Both the position numbers and the translations under genes were made by a program. Shown piece by piece: positions 8,297 through 22,038 of a stretch of DNA of 37,893 nucleotides. Below the pieces are notes generated by a model. It made no database searches. It had not been told where the DNA came from and saw nothing but the letters and a program-made list of their open reading frames with translations. Source of the stretch: Mesomycoplasma hyorhinis ATCC 17981 (GTDB lineage Bacteria > Bacillota_I > Bacilli_A > Mycoplasmatales > Metamycoplasmataceae); the NCBI RefSeq assembly GCF_000383515.1, contig NZ_KB911492.1:1-37893 (forward strand), in the 5' to 3' direction. Each line of letters starts with the position of its first letter. Within the stretch, counting starts at the first letter, position 1.

Positions 8297-11002
8297 TTAA
8301 TTATTTGCTTCTACAGGTAAACCTTTTGTATTATTATTAATATCAAAAGCAAATTGGAGTGAGAAGGTAAATGTACTTCCGACACCTCTTAGTCGAGAAA
8401 TTGTTCAGTAAGTATCTACTTCCATCAATGGTACAATTGGAGCACTTTCTCTTAATATTTTTTCAAATACAGCAATTAATTTAAAGACTTCAATTGAGTT
8501 TCAACCCTCACTTTTTTCTTCAGGAGTAAATACTCCGTTAAAAAAGGCATTGACTCTTTCGTTGTAATCAGTAGTAGATTCTGAAAAAATTGGATTTGTG
8601 ATTACATTACCGTTTATATCTGTTGCATAAACTGGTTTTGAATCTTTGTATTGTTTAATTACTGGTTTAGTTTTTACTTTTTTGGTTTTTGGATCGATTT
8701 CCATTTTTCTTGTAATTAATTCTTTGAATTTAGATAAAAATTTACCTTCAATTTCTAAACGTTTTACTACTTCTTCTTGTTGTTGTTTAGTAAGTGACAT
8801 TCATCAATTTTGATAAGTAAATGAAGAAGAAGGATTGTAAACTAAACCATTGAATTTATTATCTTCTGGGTTAATTTCATCAGCTGTAAAAAATGCAGTT
8901 ATATAACCTTGTGCTGTAGAACCAAAAGTATCAAAGTTTTGTGTTGTAAGATCAAAATCACCACTAATTATTCTTTCTTTGTAAATATTTTCAGGCAGAG
9001 CAACTATATCAACATCAATAAATTTATTAAATGCTCGATTTATTTGATCTTGGATTCCAATTGCAATTCCGGTTTGACTAGCTCCTGAATAAATAAATTC
9101 TAGTTTTATTTGTTTTAAATTTGGATGTTTTGCTTTGAATCTATTCAAGTAAAAATTAGCTGTTTTTACATCATATGAAGGATCTTTACGTGAGACGTTT
9201 TCAAAATTATAACTTTTAGCTAAGTGATCAATAAAAGGTAGTGATTGAATTGGGAATTCTTTTTGTTTTCCATTTTCAACGTATTCAGTTTTAAAAGTTT
9301 GTCCATCAAAAAATGTTTCAAGATTAATTCCACGTTCTGTTTTTGCTTGACCAAAAGCTGTTCAAGTTGTAACTCCAAATGAAGAATCCAACTGTGATAA
9401 TTTAAGCATAGCTTCACGATTAATAGCGTAATAGATAGCTTTTCTTAAATCAGGATCTTGTAAATAACTATTTCCTCTTTTAGAATGATCTAAATTAAAT
9501 TGCAGAGCAATGGTTCCATATCCTTGGGATTTTTCCATGTATTTTCTACTTGCTAACTCAGATCAAAATCTCTTTTGAAAAACTGGTGAAATTTGTGAAA
9601 AAGCAATATAACCATCAGAGAATAAGTTAGATACTAATTCAGGTTGATCAGCAAAAAAGACTTTGACTTCATCAGGAACAGTTTTATCAGCTGAATAATA
9701 AGAAGCTCTTTTAGTTAAAAGCATATTTCCTTGTGGACCTAGTTTTAAATCTTTAATATCAAAAGGTCCATTTCAAAGAAATTTAGAAAGTTCTGATCCT
9801 AAGTCATCTCTGTTTTTTAAATCATATTCAACAAATTTTCTATTAATTGGTAAAAGTAAAGAAGAAGTTATTACTCTAGCGTATAAATCGGTTAATGACT
9901 TTGGTGCTGAATCTTCAAATTCAATTCTTAAATCATACTCATCAGCTGCAAAAGCATCATATTTTGCAGTAAGTTCTGGACCATCAAATTCTTGTAATGG
10001 ATCTAAAAATGGGTTTTTAGTTAGTGTTTTTGTAACTTGTTGGCCTTTATCATTTAAAAAGGAAATTTGTGTTGAATTAACAGAAAATGAAGGATTTAAT
10101 GCTTTATTGTCTTTTAAAATTGTTCTTATTTCTTGATTGGAGAATTCATTGAAAATTCTTCCTGTATAAAGACCTATTGATCTTGCAATAGTTTGCATTT
10201 TTTTAACTAATTCTTCATCACCTTTGTTTTCAGATTGAAAAATTGGTTGGGATTGATCCTCGACAATTTGTCCTTCTTCATTTTTTATGAATCTTCTTCT
10301 ACCAAAAGGATTTTTATAAATAATTCCAAATTGTTTTAAGTAATCATTTTGCACATCTCTCATTGCTCTGACATTTTTAATATCCATATTTAAGAGCTCA
10401 TTTAATCTAGTTGAAGCTGTGTTGGTATCTACGATGTATAAAATAGTATCAATAAAATCTTGTGCTTTTACTGGATCACCATTTGATCATTTAGAAGCAC
10501 CTTTGTTTAAATGTGATAAAAAAGTAACGTACTTATTTTCAGAGTTTTGAATTCCAATAAATGAAGGGGAATTTTGCCCAGAAGGAGCTAAAACTCCTGT
10601 GGTAACTCCAAAATTAGCAATTGGATAACTACTTCCTTGATCAGTAATAGCGTCTCTATTTTTTAAAATTTTTGAACCCACTGTTTCTGGAACACTACTT
10701 TTGTAGTTTTCAAAAGTAATAGTTGGTAATTTTAAAATATTTCCAATTGCGGTGTTAGCAGCTGGTGCTGTTTTTACTAAACCTTCAACTAATGATGGCA
10801 TTATTTTAAATGTAGCATTAGATTTTATATAGTTTAAAGTGTTAATAGGAGGTATAGAAATTCCAAAAGATGCTAATTCTTTCTTTGCATCAGAAGAGTT
10901 AAAGTTATTAGTTTCACTAGCAGGAGAACAAGCAAGAGCTACCAAAGGCGAAAAAAGCAAAGAAGATGATAGTAATAATTTAATTTTGTTTGATTTTTTC
11001 AT
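8297..11002 (-). CDS. OppA-like oligopeptide-binding lipoprotein
   Basis: This 901-aa lipoprotein is the likely extracellular substrate-binding component of the Opp importer encoded upstream. The N-terminus is a signal peptide of basic residues, a hydrophobic stretch and the lipobox VALAC with Cys25, followed by a Ser/Asn-rich linker. The body resembles the SBP_bac_5 family only weakly, but LKLEFIYSG-like strands, IDVDIVALPENIYKERIISGDFDLTTQN and YNPSSSFTYQN fit its C-terminal lobe. At 901 aa it is larger than most OppA proteins, as is usual in mycoplasmas. The start is preceded by AAGGAA, and only 14 bases separate it from the PDxFFG stop, so the genes are co-transcribed. All pieces are in one frame with TGA as Trp. 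Confidence 0.82.
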
Positions 11003-11016
11003 ATTGATTCCTTTTT

Positions 11017-14000
11017 TTAACTAAATTGACTCTTAATTGTTATGAAGTATTGATTATCTTTGGTTTTTTCTATATAAACTGGAGCTTGTGTATAAATTTT
11101 TCCATTTTCTGCTAAGTAAGTTGTATCCGCTGGTAAATGTAATAAACCTTTTAACTCATTTTTGTTTTTATCTGCAAAGAAAATTCTTAATCTTTTTTCG
11201 CCTTTAACACCTGGATTAATTAAAGCATTAGAAAAAGTAGATAAAATGGATCAGTTAGTTACTCAAGAAGCATATCCTTCATCTTTTAATGTTCATTTAG
11301 AAGATTCATCTGCTTGACGTTTAAAGTAGAAAATGTTGTTTGTGTTTTCTTTTTGTACTTTTAAGAAATATCTTTGACCAGTAGTTGGATCTTCAAAAGC
11401 TAAGTATTCAAGCTTGTCATTATCAGCTAAAGTGTTGTATCCTCAAAATGCAATTTGATCTCTTAAATGATCTCTTCAAAGTGAAGAAATTGTTTGTCTT
11501 CCTATACCTTGTGATTCTAATGTATAGTATCAAACAGCAGAAGCTCTATCTGTTACTTTGTTACCTTTGAGATCTTTAATACTTATGTTGTCATCTTTAA
11601 TACTTTCACGATTTTCATCATAAATTTGTCAATCAAGTACTTTTCTTTGGAAACGATCTTTGAAGAACCCATTATTTGAATAATTAGTAAATCCAATGTA
11701 GTTTTCTAATCTTACATATTGTTGAGTTGATCTATTTAGTCTTACTTTTGGCCCAACTCCACTATATGCATTATCTTGTGCAAAGGGTCCATAGAAAGTT
11801 TTTCAAAGGCTATCTAATGCTGAAACTGTTGGAGTAATATATTTGTTAACTTGATCAGAAGCTATTGCATCTATTTTACTGATTTCTTCATCGGTTTCTT
11901 GAGTTTGTTTTTGAATTTCTTTTTTAATATCTAAAATTTTAGCTTTTTTATCATCATCTAATCATTCGTAGTTATCTCATTTTGCATTTTTAAATGCTTC
12001 TAATTTGTTTTTTTGTTCTTGAGTTTGTTCTGATTGTCTTTTTGAAATAGCTGCTTCTATAAGTACTTGTTTATCTTGTGCTGCAGCTCTGTAAATTTTT
12101 GCTAAATCTGCATATTGTTTATTTAAATCTGATTCAAACATATGAACATAAAAGTTAGCAATGGATGGATTAGATGTAAAATCATAACCTAAACCTTTTC
12201 CTTGTGATAGAGAAACAGGATTTGTATATGATTGAAGTCATTTTTTAGAAAAACTTGGATCAACAAAGAACTCATAACCTGTATTTTTTTCAGAAAATCC
12301 ATTTAAATATGAAGGGATATTATTTAATGTAGTAGTTGAAGGAAGATAAGTTGTTTGTACTAAATCTCTAGTTAGTGATTCTGCATAATTATAAACATAA
12401 TCAGAGAAGAAATCGCTTACTCTATTTTCAAATCTTGATGAATTAAATTTATCTATTGAGCTAAAGTTCAGATCAGTTGTGAAATATCTTGTTGAATCAG
12501 CTAATTCTCTATATCATTGATTTTTAGTTGCTAAATTTGAATATGTAAATAAATCTTTGGTTCCTATTAAATATTGAAGTTCAAATAATCTAGCATTGGA
12601 GATATCAATATTTTTATCTTTTAAATAACGTGATAATAATCTATTAATTCTTGATTTTGAAGCGTCATCTTTTTCTATATTAGATTTTAAAATACTTGCA
12701 GTATCTAAATTTAAAGAATTAGTAGTATCAATTTGTGAAATGTAATCAATTCCGATTCTACTTTGGCTTGCTAATGCTTCTTGAAGTTGTAAAATAGAAG
12801 GGTCAACGTTATACATTGTATCTATTCCATTAGATGCAAGTGCTTCACCTCTGCTTAAATCTATAGTGTTAAATCCACTATAACCTACATTAGATAAGAA
12901 TAATTGATCAATATTTTTATTTGTGAATTTGTTATTTTTAATTAATAAATTAAATGAAGATTTTTCAAATTTATCCATTAATTCATTTGCAGTATTTTGC
13001 ACCATATCTTCAAGTTCTTCATCTGTTTTATCACTAAGAACTAATTTTAATTTTGCAAGTAATTCTGCTTTAGTTTTTATTGTAAAATCACCATTAAATA
13101 GAGGTTTTTTCTCTTGTTCTAAAATATAGTTGTATAAATCAAATTTAGTAAGGGCATAATCTACATCTCAAGTACGATATAGTTCTTGATTATCATCTTG
13201 AGCTATTCTAAATTTATAAACATCAATTGAAATAAAATCTATAAATGAAGCCAAAGTTGTAAAGACTGTTTGTTGTTCATTTTCTTTGTTTTTAACAAAA
13301 AAGTTTTTGTCAAAAAATTCTTCTTTATCTCAATTATCTAGATAAATTTTAGATTTATCAAGAACGGTTTTACCATTTTCTACTTTAGATTTAAAGGCAA
13401 ATTCACCTTTTTGCCCAAAGAATTTAGTAGTTATATCTTTGGTGACTTGTTTTCCTGTAGCAGTATCTTTCTTTTTCAATTGGCTTTCTAAAAAATCATA
13501 ATCAAGATTTAATAATTGTCACAATGAAGATTTAAGAATGGAAATTTCTGTTCTTGAAGTTTCTGTTCTAGGCGCAGTATAAGTAGCATCTAAAATAATT
13601 TTGGCATTTGAAGATTTTAATTTTACTAAGTAATCATATTTTGGATTTTGATAATACTCATTATCTCCTATTTTAATTACTTTTGCCATTGGCATAGAAG
13701 CACTTGTTAGTGATAGTAATTGCTGTCTTCTTCTTTCTCCTAAACTATAATATTTGAAATATTCTTTTAATAAATTAAGGAAAAATTCAACATCTTTTTT
13801 ATCTAAATCTTTATTTGTAGCATTGTTATGGATTTTTACAGAATCTAAAACTTTATCTGCAACTATGTCAAATATGCTTGATAAATCTAAGAAGTTTCTA
13901 TAAATTGATAAACTTGTATTAAGTTCACCATATTGAGTACCTTTCAATTTACTGTTAATGTTGTCTATAACTTTAGATTCAATAACTGATCTTTGTTGAC

Positions 14001-17000
14001 GTGCTATAAATAAAATTAGATTCATCAATTTGTAAAATGAAGAACTTCTTAATGAAACTAAATCACTAAGATTAGCAAATAAATCTTTTTCTTTTGCATC
14101 TGAGTAAAAACTATCTTGTTTTATTAAGTTTTTTTGTTCTGGAGTTAACTTATTAAATGCTTCATCATTATAGTAACCATATTTGAGTTTAAAAGCATTT
14201 AAATCAAATACTTTACCTTTTTCATCTTTATTTCTAAAGTCAATTTGATCACTTTGTGGATATGAATAATTAGAATTATTTCCTAATTTAGTTCTGTAAT
14301 CTTTAGTAAATGAATCAAAATTAACTTCAACATTAGTTTTTGGATTAATTCGGCCACTTAGATTATAGTAATAGTAATAAATGAGCTTTATATATTCATC
14401 TTTAACAGTTTTATTTTGTGAATTACGTACTCCTGCTATTCTTGATTCTACTACATCTTGAACTTCTTTAGTTAAATCTAAAGTTGAGTTATTGAGTTTG
14501 CTTAAATCAAGACTAAAAGTTAAATTTTTTTCTTTTGTGTCTTTAAAATCGTCATAAGAATAGAAAAATTCTCTAAGGTTACCATTTAAAAACTGGCTTA
14601 AAAAAGTTCAATATTTACTTGCATTTGCTGGATTTTTAGAATTAGCAACTCCATCGCTAGTTTTAAAGTTTCATGTGGAAATGCTTGATGATGTATCTCA
14701 TCCATTATTTTCATATTTTTTTATTAATTTGGAATTAAATGAACTTGTTAATTTATCAATTGCTTTTTTTAATTCTGAATAAGATGTTGGATCATCAAAA
14801 GTGTTTATATCAATTAAAGGTCTTCCATTTTTGTAAAATAATGTTGGTTTAAAGTTTTTAAACTTCATTATTTTTGGATCAGATTCTGAAGGATATGTTT
14901 CATATGTTCCTGCAATAATTTGACCTTTGTCATCAAATTTAATGATGTTTCCTTTACCATCTACTAAAGATCTGTTGTAAAGATTATTAATATCACTTCC
15001 TAAAATATAACTATCCGGCGCTTTACTTAATTCTTCTAAATTACTGTTATCACCAAAGAGATTATCTTTTATTTCATTAAATAATTTTTGTTTTTGTAAA
15101 AAACTTTCTAATTTTTGATTTAACTGTGCTAATTTGTCTTGAGCAGCTTTGTTTGTATTTTGATCTTTTGATGCTTTTAATTGTTCATTTTGTTGAGCTA
15201 TTTGTGCTTGTAAATCACTTACTTCAGTGTTTATTGCTAAAAGTAAAACATCTACAATGGATTTGAATTGAAGTAATACTCAATCTTGAGGGAAAAATCC
15301 TTCAGGAATTTTTGTTTTACCTGTTCCAGAAGGTAAAGTTTTATATTGTTGAGATAATAATTCAATATTTTTTTCTAAAGATTCGATTTGTTCTTGAGTA
15401 ACATTTTCAAATCCTGCTTGTTTATTTTTGGCTTTTTCTAATAAAGATTTAAGTTGTTGAACTCCATATTTATTAAGATCATCTAAAGTTTCAATTTTAA
15501 CTTGATCAAAGATTTGCTCCACACTAAGAGATTTAACATCAAGATGTCGCTCTAATAAAGTAAGTAATTTTTTAAAATTTTCAGCATTATTTACTAGTGA
15601 TTGATAAGTAATAAGTTTGGTTTGTAAAGCTAATTTAGATAATTGTTCTTGATTATTTGGTTGATTATTTGCTTGGTTTTGTTGATTAGAATTTTGTTGT
15701 TTTTGTTCTGCTTCTAGTTTTTTTAACTCAGGTTGAAACTCTTGTACAAGTTCATCAATTAATGAATTAAATGAAGAAAGATTTGATTTGTAAAACACTG
15801 CAAGTGCTCTTTTTACTTTTGCACGATAAATGGATTTAGCTTGATCTTCAGTAAAATTATTATCCAATTTTGCGCTTGCTACAATGTTAAATTCTTTTTC
15901 AAAAATTTGTTTTAAATCATCAAAAGAAATATGAAAGGTTTTATCTTGATTTTTTTTGTTTGCTTGAGATAATACTTTATCAAGAAAATCACTTACAAAA
16001 GTAGCAAATTTTTCTTTATCTAATTTTTCTTTAGAAACAGGTGGAGTTAGTTCTAAATCATGCAAGCTAACTTGGGCATTTTGTGCAAAAGAGTCTTTAT
16101 TAGCAATACGTGAAAGAACTTCATTACCTAATTTAAAGTACTCGGAATTTCCTTCGATTTTAGGACTAATTGTTCCTGAATCAAAATCAAATGCGTTTAA
16201 TAAATATAAATCATATAATTTAAGATTTCTTAAATCAGCAGCTGTTTTTAAATTTTCAAAAGATTGTAAGTATCTTCTTGCTTTGTTATCGATTAAATCT
16301 TCAGTGGGTTCTCCTGGACGAGATCCAAAAATATCTTTTTCTGTTTCTCAACGTTGTGGAATGTCACCTTTTGCTTTGTTAAATGTATAGTTAGAATACA
16401 AACCATTAGCTGATGGTTCATATGTTGCATTTGCACTTCTTATTTTAAGACCAGAAGATCTTGCATCTAGGTAAAGTTGTAAGATATCTTTGTTATATAA
16501 ACCTTCAGCTGCAATTCCACCACTTGTTAAAGCAGCAGCTTGAATTGCTTTGGATTTTTCAGAAATATTTTGGGCATATTGAAGTGTTTGGTGATGACCA
16601 TATTCGTGTTGTCCAACGTATCTTAAATAGTTTATTCCGGTAGTTTTAAACTTATCTGAACTAGCTTTTAGTAACGAAATGAAAGAAATACGATCTGTTG
16701 AATAAAATCCAGTATATTTTCCATCCGCTATTGAATAAGTTATTTCACCTGTTGTTGGATTAATTGATTTTTCTAAATGTGTGCCGTCAATTTCAGTTGC
16801 AACGTATGGATCATTTTCTAAAACTGTATCAATTAAACCATCGTAATAATCAAGAAATAGTGTGTAAGTTTTTGTGGGTTTTAAATCAATAATTTCATCA
16901 TTTTCTTTAATTATTCTTGGAGTTACTCTATCAAAGTAATTAACTGATCATTTAAAAGTTCTAAATTCTTCTTCAGCTTGTTTTAAATCTGGATTGTTGC

Positions 17001-19281
17001 TTGCAAGATTAATTTCTTTTACAATTGTAAATTCAGCATCTGATTTAGCTTTAGCTTCTGGTTTAGCATTTAAAGTATTAACCAAATTTAAAGCAGCATC
17101 CACAAAAGAAGCAAATGAAGAAATATTAGTTTCTAAAGTTTGTTCAGTAACAGATGTAACACCATCATCTGTTGAATCTAAATAGGTGTTATTAAGTTCT
17201 GCTTCATCTAATTGTTTATTTCAAAGCTTTTCTAATTGTAAAAGTAAAGCGTCGATATTTTGTGAATTTGTAAGATTATGTTTGGTGTAAAACTCTTTTA
17301 ATTTAGTTAAATGTTTTTGTAAAAATGAAACTAAACTTGGATCAGTTATTGATAAAGTTTGAGTTTTAGCATCAAATGAAAGAGCATTTAATAAATTAGG
17401 AAGTTTTGAATTTGGAGTTTTTTGTAAATCAGTAAAAGTTTTTAAAACTGGTGTTAATTTAGTTGAAAATGTTGTATCTTTTGCAAATTGTTCTAAATAT
17501 GTTTTATATTTATCTTCATCTGTTAGTTTAATTTCTAAGTGATCTTTGTCTTTTTTAACAACATCTAAAATTGAAACTTTTTTTAATTTTTTAAAATCAA
17601 AATCTTCACCATAATTATCTTCAGCGTATTCTAAACTTTGGTGAAATGTAGTTTTTTTACCATCTTCGTAAAGGTAAATTGTATTTCCTTTTGTAGATTG
17701 GAAATTATAAAAATTTCTAAATCCGTTAGTTGCTAATTTTTCTAATTGCGGTTGTGTTTCTTTAATAAATTCAAGAAGCATTAATGAATTTAATTCATCT
17801 TTATTAGTTCCATTTGCTAAACGATTAATTCTAAAATTGTAACTAAATTTTAGTTGTTTTTGATTTTGTGAATCTCTTTCTTTTTTAGTGTCAAAATCTG
17901 GATTTGAGATTACAAAATCAACAGTTTCTAAATATTGTTCAGGTACATCATCTGGATATAAACGATATTGTTCTCAATTAGCATCTCTGTGTTTGTTGAT
18001 TAATTTTTCAATTGTATATTCTTTATCTACTTGTGTTGTATCAAGAACAACTTCAGGATTATTGGCCAAAGATATATTGTGATTTTTTGCAAAAATGTAT
18101 AAAGCTGTTGTAAATTTAGCAACTAATTGCTGATGTTTTGCACTTGGTTCGTCTTTATCACTGAAAGCATAAAAATAAGTATCTTCTGGTTTTAATTTAA
18201 GAGCTTCAAGTTTTTTTAACTCTGCATCGTAATCAACATTAAATGAAATGTCTTTGTTTAATCCAGTTGCTTTTTTAGTAGGAGTTATCACTTCAACAGA
18301 ACCATCAGCTCTGGTATTTTTTATAGAAACTAAATCTGGATCATTTAAACCATTTTCAAACACAGGTTGTTGTGCTTTAATTGTTTGTTGTTGACTTTGT
18401 TGTGTTGCATTTTGTTTTGCTTTTTCCAATGTTGCTTTTAAAGCATTATAAAGACTATATCTGTGGATTTTTTTACCTAATAATAAATCAAGACCAACAA
18501 CACCACCAGCTGTGAATTTATCTGGATAGTTAGAAATTACTAATCTTTGCGGAATGGTTTTGATATATTCTTGCAATTGTTCTTTTGTAAAAGCAAGTGA
18601 ATTAAATTGATATGTTAAACTATCAGGTCCATTTCCTCTTCCTGCGTAATTAGAAGCTAAAGGAAGAGAACCAAAGAATGCATCAGGGTAAAAAGTAATA
18701 TTGGTTTCTTCTTTTCTTTTTCCTTGATGTTGCCCCAAAGTTATTGCATTTCCATTTACTATAACTCCTTTTTTAAGGGTAAATGAAGAAAGTGAAAGAG
18801 TTTCTGGTCCTCAGGAAACATTTTTAATAAATCATTTTGCATAATCCACAAATTCTTGAGGACTTAATGCTTCAAAATATTCATTAATAAATGTCATCAA
18901 CCCTATTTTTACTCTAAAGATAGGAGTCTGGCGATTGTGAGTTTTTAAAAATCATAAACGAAAATCTTTAACTGACATAGTCATTTTACCATTTACTCTT
19001 TGTTGTAAAATAACCATTGAATTTTCATTTTGAGGATTATTTGGATCTAAGTTAGAATCGAATTTTGCTACAACTTGTCCTACAGAGTCAAGAAAATCTG
19101 CAGAACTTACTTTAGTTAGGTTTGTTACTGCATTTGAATCACTTTGTTCTAATTGCAAGTGATAAACACCTAATTCATTATGCTCTCCGTATAATTTAAT
19201 TCCACCAATAACAGCTCCTGATGCAGCTACAACTGAAGTCGTTGCTATTAAAAACTTAGCTCCTGCTGTTAATTTTTTCAT
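11017..19281 (-). CDS. Giant PDxFFG-type surface protein with HEYGH motif
   Basis: A single open frame of 2754 aa was checked through every interval between the longer TGA-free segments: there is no TAA or TAG. The N-terminus has two lysines then a hydrophobic stretch (residues 9-28, IATTSVVAASGAVIGG core) and should be a signal anchor. PDAFFG lies at residues 199-204, matching the mycoplasma protein group named after PDxFFG. At residues 892-896 is HEYGH within YVGQHEYGHHQT, an HExxH zinc-metallopeptidase signature. A Gln/Asn-rich linker lies near residue 1190-1210, and the C-terminal half is rich in predicted helices. A strong RBS (AAGGAG) precedes ATG, and the gene overlaps the end of oppF by 13 bases. 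The position inside the opp operon suggests a partner in peptide capture, perhaps a surface protease. That function is inferred. Confidence 0.85.
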
Positions 19282-20603
19282 GTTTTATAAACTCCTTTTT
19301 TTCATTGAGAAACTTCGTCTTTTGTAGCTAAAACGAAGTGATTATTACCCAAATTAACTCACTCTGGTTGATTATCTTCTGAATATTCATGAATTTGCGG
19401 ATCATATACATAACCAAGTAGTGATTTAGATGTTGAATCAATCGCGGGAATAGCTTCCATTAATGATTTAGTATAAGGATGTAGAAAATTTTGCATTATT
19501 TCTTTGGTTGGACCTATTTCTAATAATTTACCTTTGTTAATAACAGCTATCCTATCCGAGATGTACTCAACCATTCTTAAATCATGGGAAATAAATAAAA
19601 TTGTTAAATTATATTTTTGTTTTAAATCTTTAAAAATATTAATAACTTGTGCTTGAATGGAAACGTCAAGAGCAGAAATTGGCTCATCAGCGATTAATAA
19701 TTTTGGTCTTAAAACTAAAGCTCGTGAAATACCAATTCTTTGTTGTTGACCACCGGAAAATTCTAAAGGAAAACGCTTTAGTACACTTTCGTCTAGACCA
19801 ACGGATTTTAGCATCTCTAAAATCAATTCATACTTGAGTTTTGCGCTTGAAAGTGCTTCTTTTTCCTTTCTAGTTGCTTGTGATTGTTGTAAATATGCTT
19901 GAGCTTTTTGAGTGTTTTGTTCTGCTAATTCATTAAGAAATTTAACATAGAGATAATCGTAAGCTAACTCTTTGTTTTCTTCTTCTAATTGGAAAAACTT
20001 ATTTAGATATAACTCTTTTGTATGTTCTGATCAGTTGTTGTCTTTTGCTAGAATATCAACTAAATTTCGAAAAACATTTTCATCAAAATTTTGGAGAAAA
20101 ATTTTTTTAATGCCACCTTTGGTTTTAAGCTCTAAATTATCAATTCCTTCTGAAACTACTTTGAAAATGTTTTTATGAGGATTTAGTGAACTAACTGGAT
20201 CTTGAAAAATCATTTGTACATTAGCTACTAAATAATTATTTAATTTTGAATTAATTTGTGTTGTTTTATGCGGTAATGTTTCGCTACCTATAGTAATTGA
20301 ACCAAAACTATGTGAAGTCAAAGCAGCTAGTGCTGAACCTGTTGTTGATTTCCCACTTCCTGATTCACCAACTAGTGAGAGGATTTCTCCTTTGTAAATA
20401 TTCATATTTAAATCAGAAATTGCTTTTAGTGTATTTTTACCACTCCCGTAAGTAATATCCACACTTCTGAATTTAACTAATTGTTCTTTTTCTGGATATG
20501 CATCTAACATAGCTTGAGTACCTTTGGTTAGTCTTCTTGCTACTGTTTTATTTAGAATTCCATATTTTTTAATTCGATGTTCTAAGTAAAATTTATCTTC
20601 CAT
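19269..20603 (-). CDS. oppF: Oligopeptide ABC transporter ATP-binding protein OppF
   Basis: This 444-aa cytoplasmic ATPase powers peptide import together with OppD. Walker A GESGSGKST begins at residue 79, the Q-loop is FQDPVSSLNP, the signature is FSGGQQQRIGISRAL, Walker B is LLIADEPISALD and the switch His is in FISHDLRM. Between Q-loop and signature there is an insertion of roughly 90 residues, rich in charged residues and coiled-coil-like, not found in ordinary OppF. The ATG at 20603 was chosen because GAAGGAAG lies just upstream; an in-frame ATG at 20678 would extend further into oppD. It overlaps oppD by 11 bases and the PDxFFG gene by 13. Confidence 0.92.
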
Positions 20604-22038
20604 ATCTTCCTTCATTTTTAAAGCTATTAGTTGAATTACTTGAATGTGTTCTTGCTCATTGTGCTTGTTTTTGAGCAATTAATTCAGGTGGATTTACTTT
20701 TGGTGCTTTTGGATCAAGTAGTGCTGATTTTACCCTGTGTGTTTCAGATAAGTAATAGAAATTAGGTTCTACATAAAAATCTTGTTCAAGAGCATAATCA
20801 TTTCTAACTGCAAAAGCATCTCCAACGATTTCGTTTAACGATGAAGGCACAACTCCACGAATTGTTGAGAGTCTACTTCCTTTGTTTAAATCTGGCATAG
20901 ATAAAATTAGCCCTCAAGTATATGGATGTTGTGGATTGTTTAGAATTTCATCTCTTGTTCCTTCTTCTATAACTTGACCTGCGTACATAATTGAAATATA
21001 AGTAGCAAGTGAAGCAACAACTCCTAAATCATGTGTTATGAAGATAATTGTAATTTTTAATTTCTTTTGTAAATCTCTTACAATATCTAAAACCAAAGCT
21101 TGCACTGTAGTATCTAAAGCTGTTGTTGGTTCATCCATAACAATGATTTTAGGCTCAAGTGATAAAATAGCTGAGATAACAACACGTTGAATCATTCCTC
21201 CAGATAATTCATGTGGATAAAGTTCCATTACTTGTTCTGGATTGTTGATTTTTGTTAGTTTTAAATATTCAATTGCTTTTGCTTTTGCTTCTTTTTTGGT
21301 CTTAACAATTCCGTTAATTAACATTCCTTCTGTAATTTGTTTTCCGACTTTTTTAGTTGGATTTAAAGTGGAAATTGGGTTTTGAAATACAGCTGAAATG
21401 ACTTTTCCACGGTAATTAGACAACTCTCAATCTCTAAAGGAAAAATCTTGCACTTCATTGTTAAATAATTTAATTGATCCTTCTTCGATTATTGCATTAT
21501 TTCCTGTTAAACCATACAATGCTGAAGTAATAACTGATTTTCCAGATCCAGATTCACCAATAACTGCATGAATTTCACCTTCGTAAAATTTAATTGAAGT
21601 ATTTCTAATTACTAAAGAACGATAATTATGAATTGCTGGATTACTAAAGGACAATCTTAGATTATCAATTTCAGCAACGATTTTCTTTTTACCAAAGGAA
21701 AAATTTTGATATTGGACATTTTTTGCAAAAGATTCAAAATCAAAATGTTGTCTATTATATGCTAATTTAAAACGCTTTTGTACTCTTTGTAAAAATGGTG
21801 TTTCGGCTCTTCTTTTTTCTTTAAGAGCTTGTTTTTTCAAAGCAAATTCTCTGGATTTAAACTCATCAGTTAAAGCTTTGATTCTTTTATCTTTTAATTC
21901 TTGTGAATCTGCTGAATTTTGAATAGCTTGTAACTTCGAAGCAAAATCTGCAACATTTTTTTCTAATTTCTTTTCAAGTCTTAATTCAATTTGATTCACT
22001 TTGGGATTCATAGCAATTGTAGTTCTTAATTGTTGCAT
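20593..22038 (-). CDS. oppD: Oligopeptide ABC transporter ATP-binding protein OppD
   Basis: This 481-aa partner ATPase of OppF has Walker A GESGSGKSV at residues 161-169, Q-loop VFQNPISTLNPT, signature LSGGMIQRVVISAIL, Walker B IIVMDEPTTALD and switch His in FITHDLGVVA. The C-terminal oligopeptide-type extension is present. In ordinary OppD, Walker A starts near residue 40-50; here a lysine/glutamate-rich coiled-coil-like extension of about 110 residues precedes it. ATG overlaps the oppC stop (TAATG), so translation is coupled. The true stop at 20593-20595 is reached only by reading a TGA at 20656-20658 as Trp. Confidence 0.92.

Noticed and set aside
9220-9417. Minus-strand ORF in another frame within the OppA-like gene
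   Set aside because: The OppA frame is continuous here (TGA as Trp) and has the lipoprotein and solute-binding features; this frame has none.
16461-17185. Plus-strand ORFs inside the giant PDxFFG gene (also 10839-11570, 12923-13129, 17888-18082)
   Set aside because: Shadows of the verified single frame on the minus strand.
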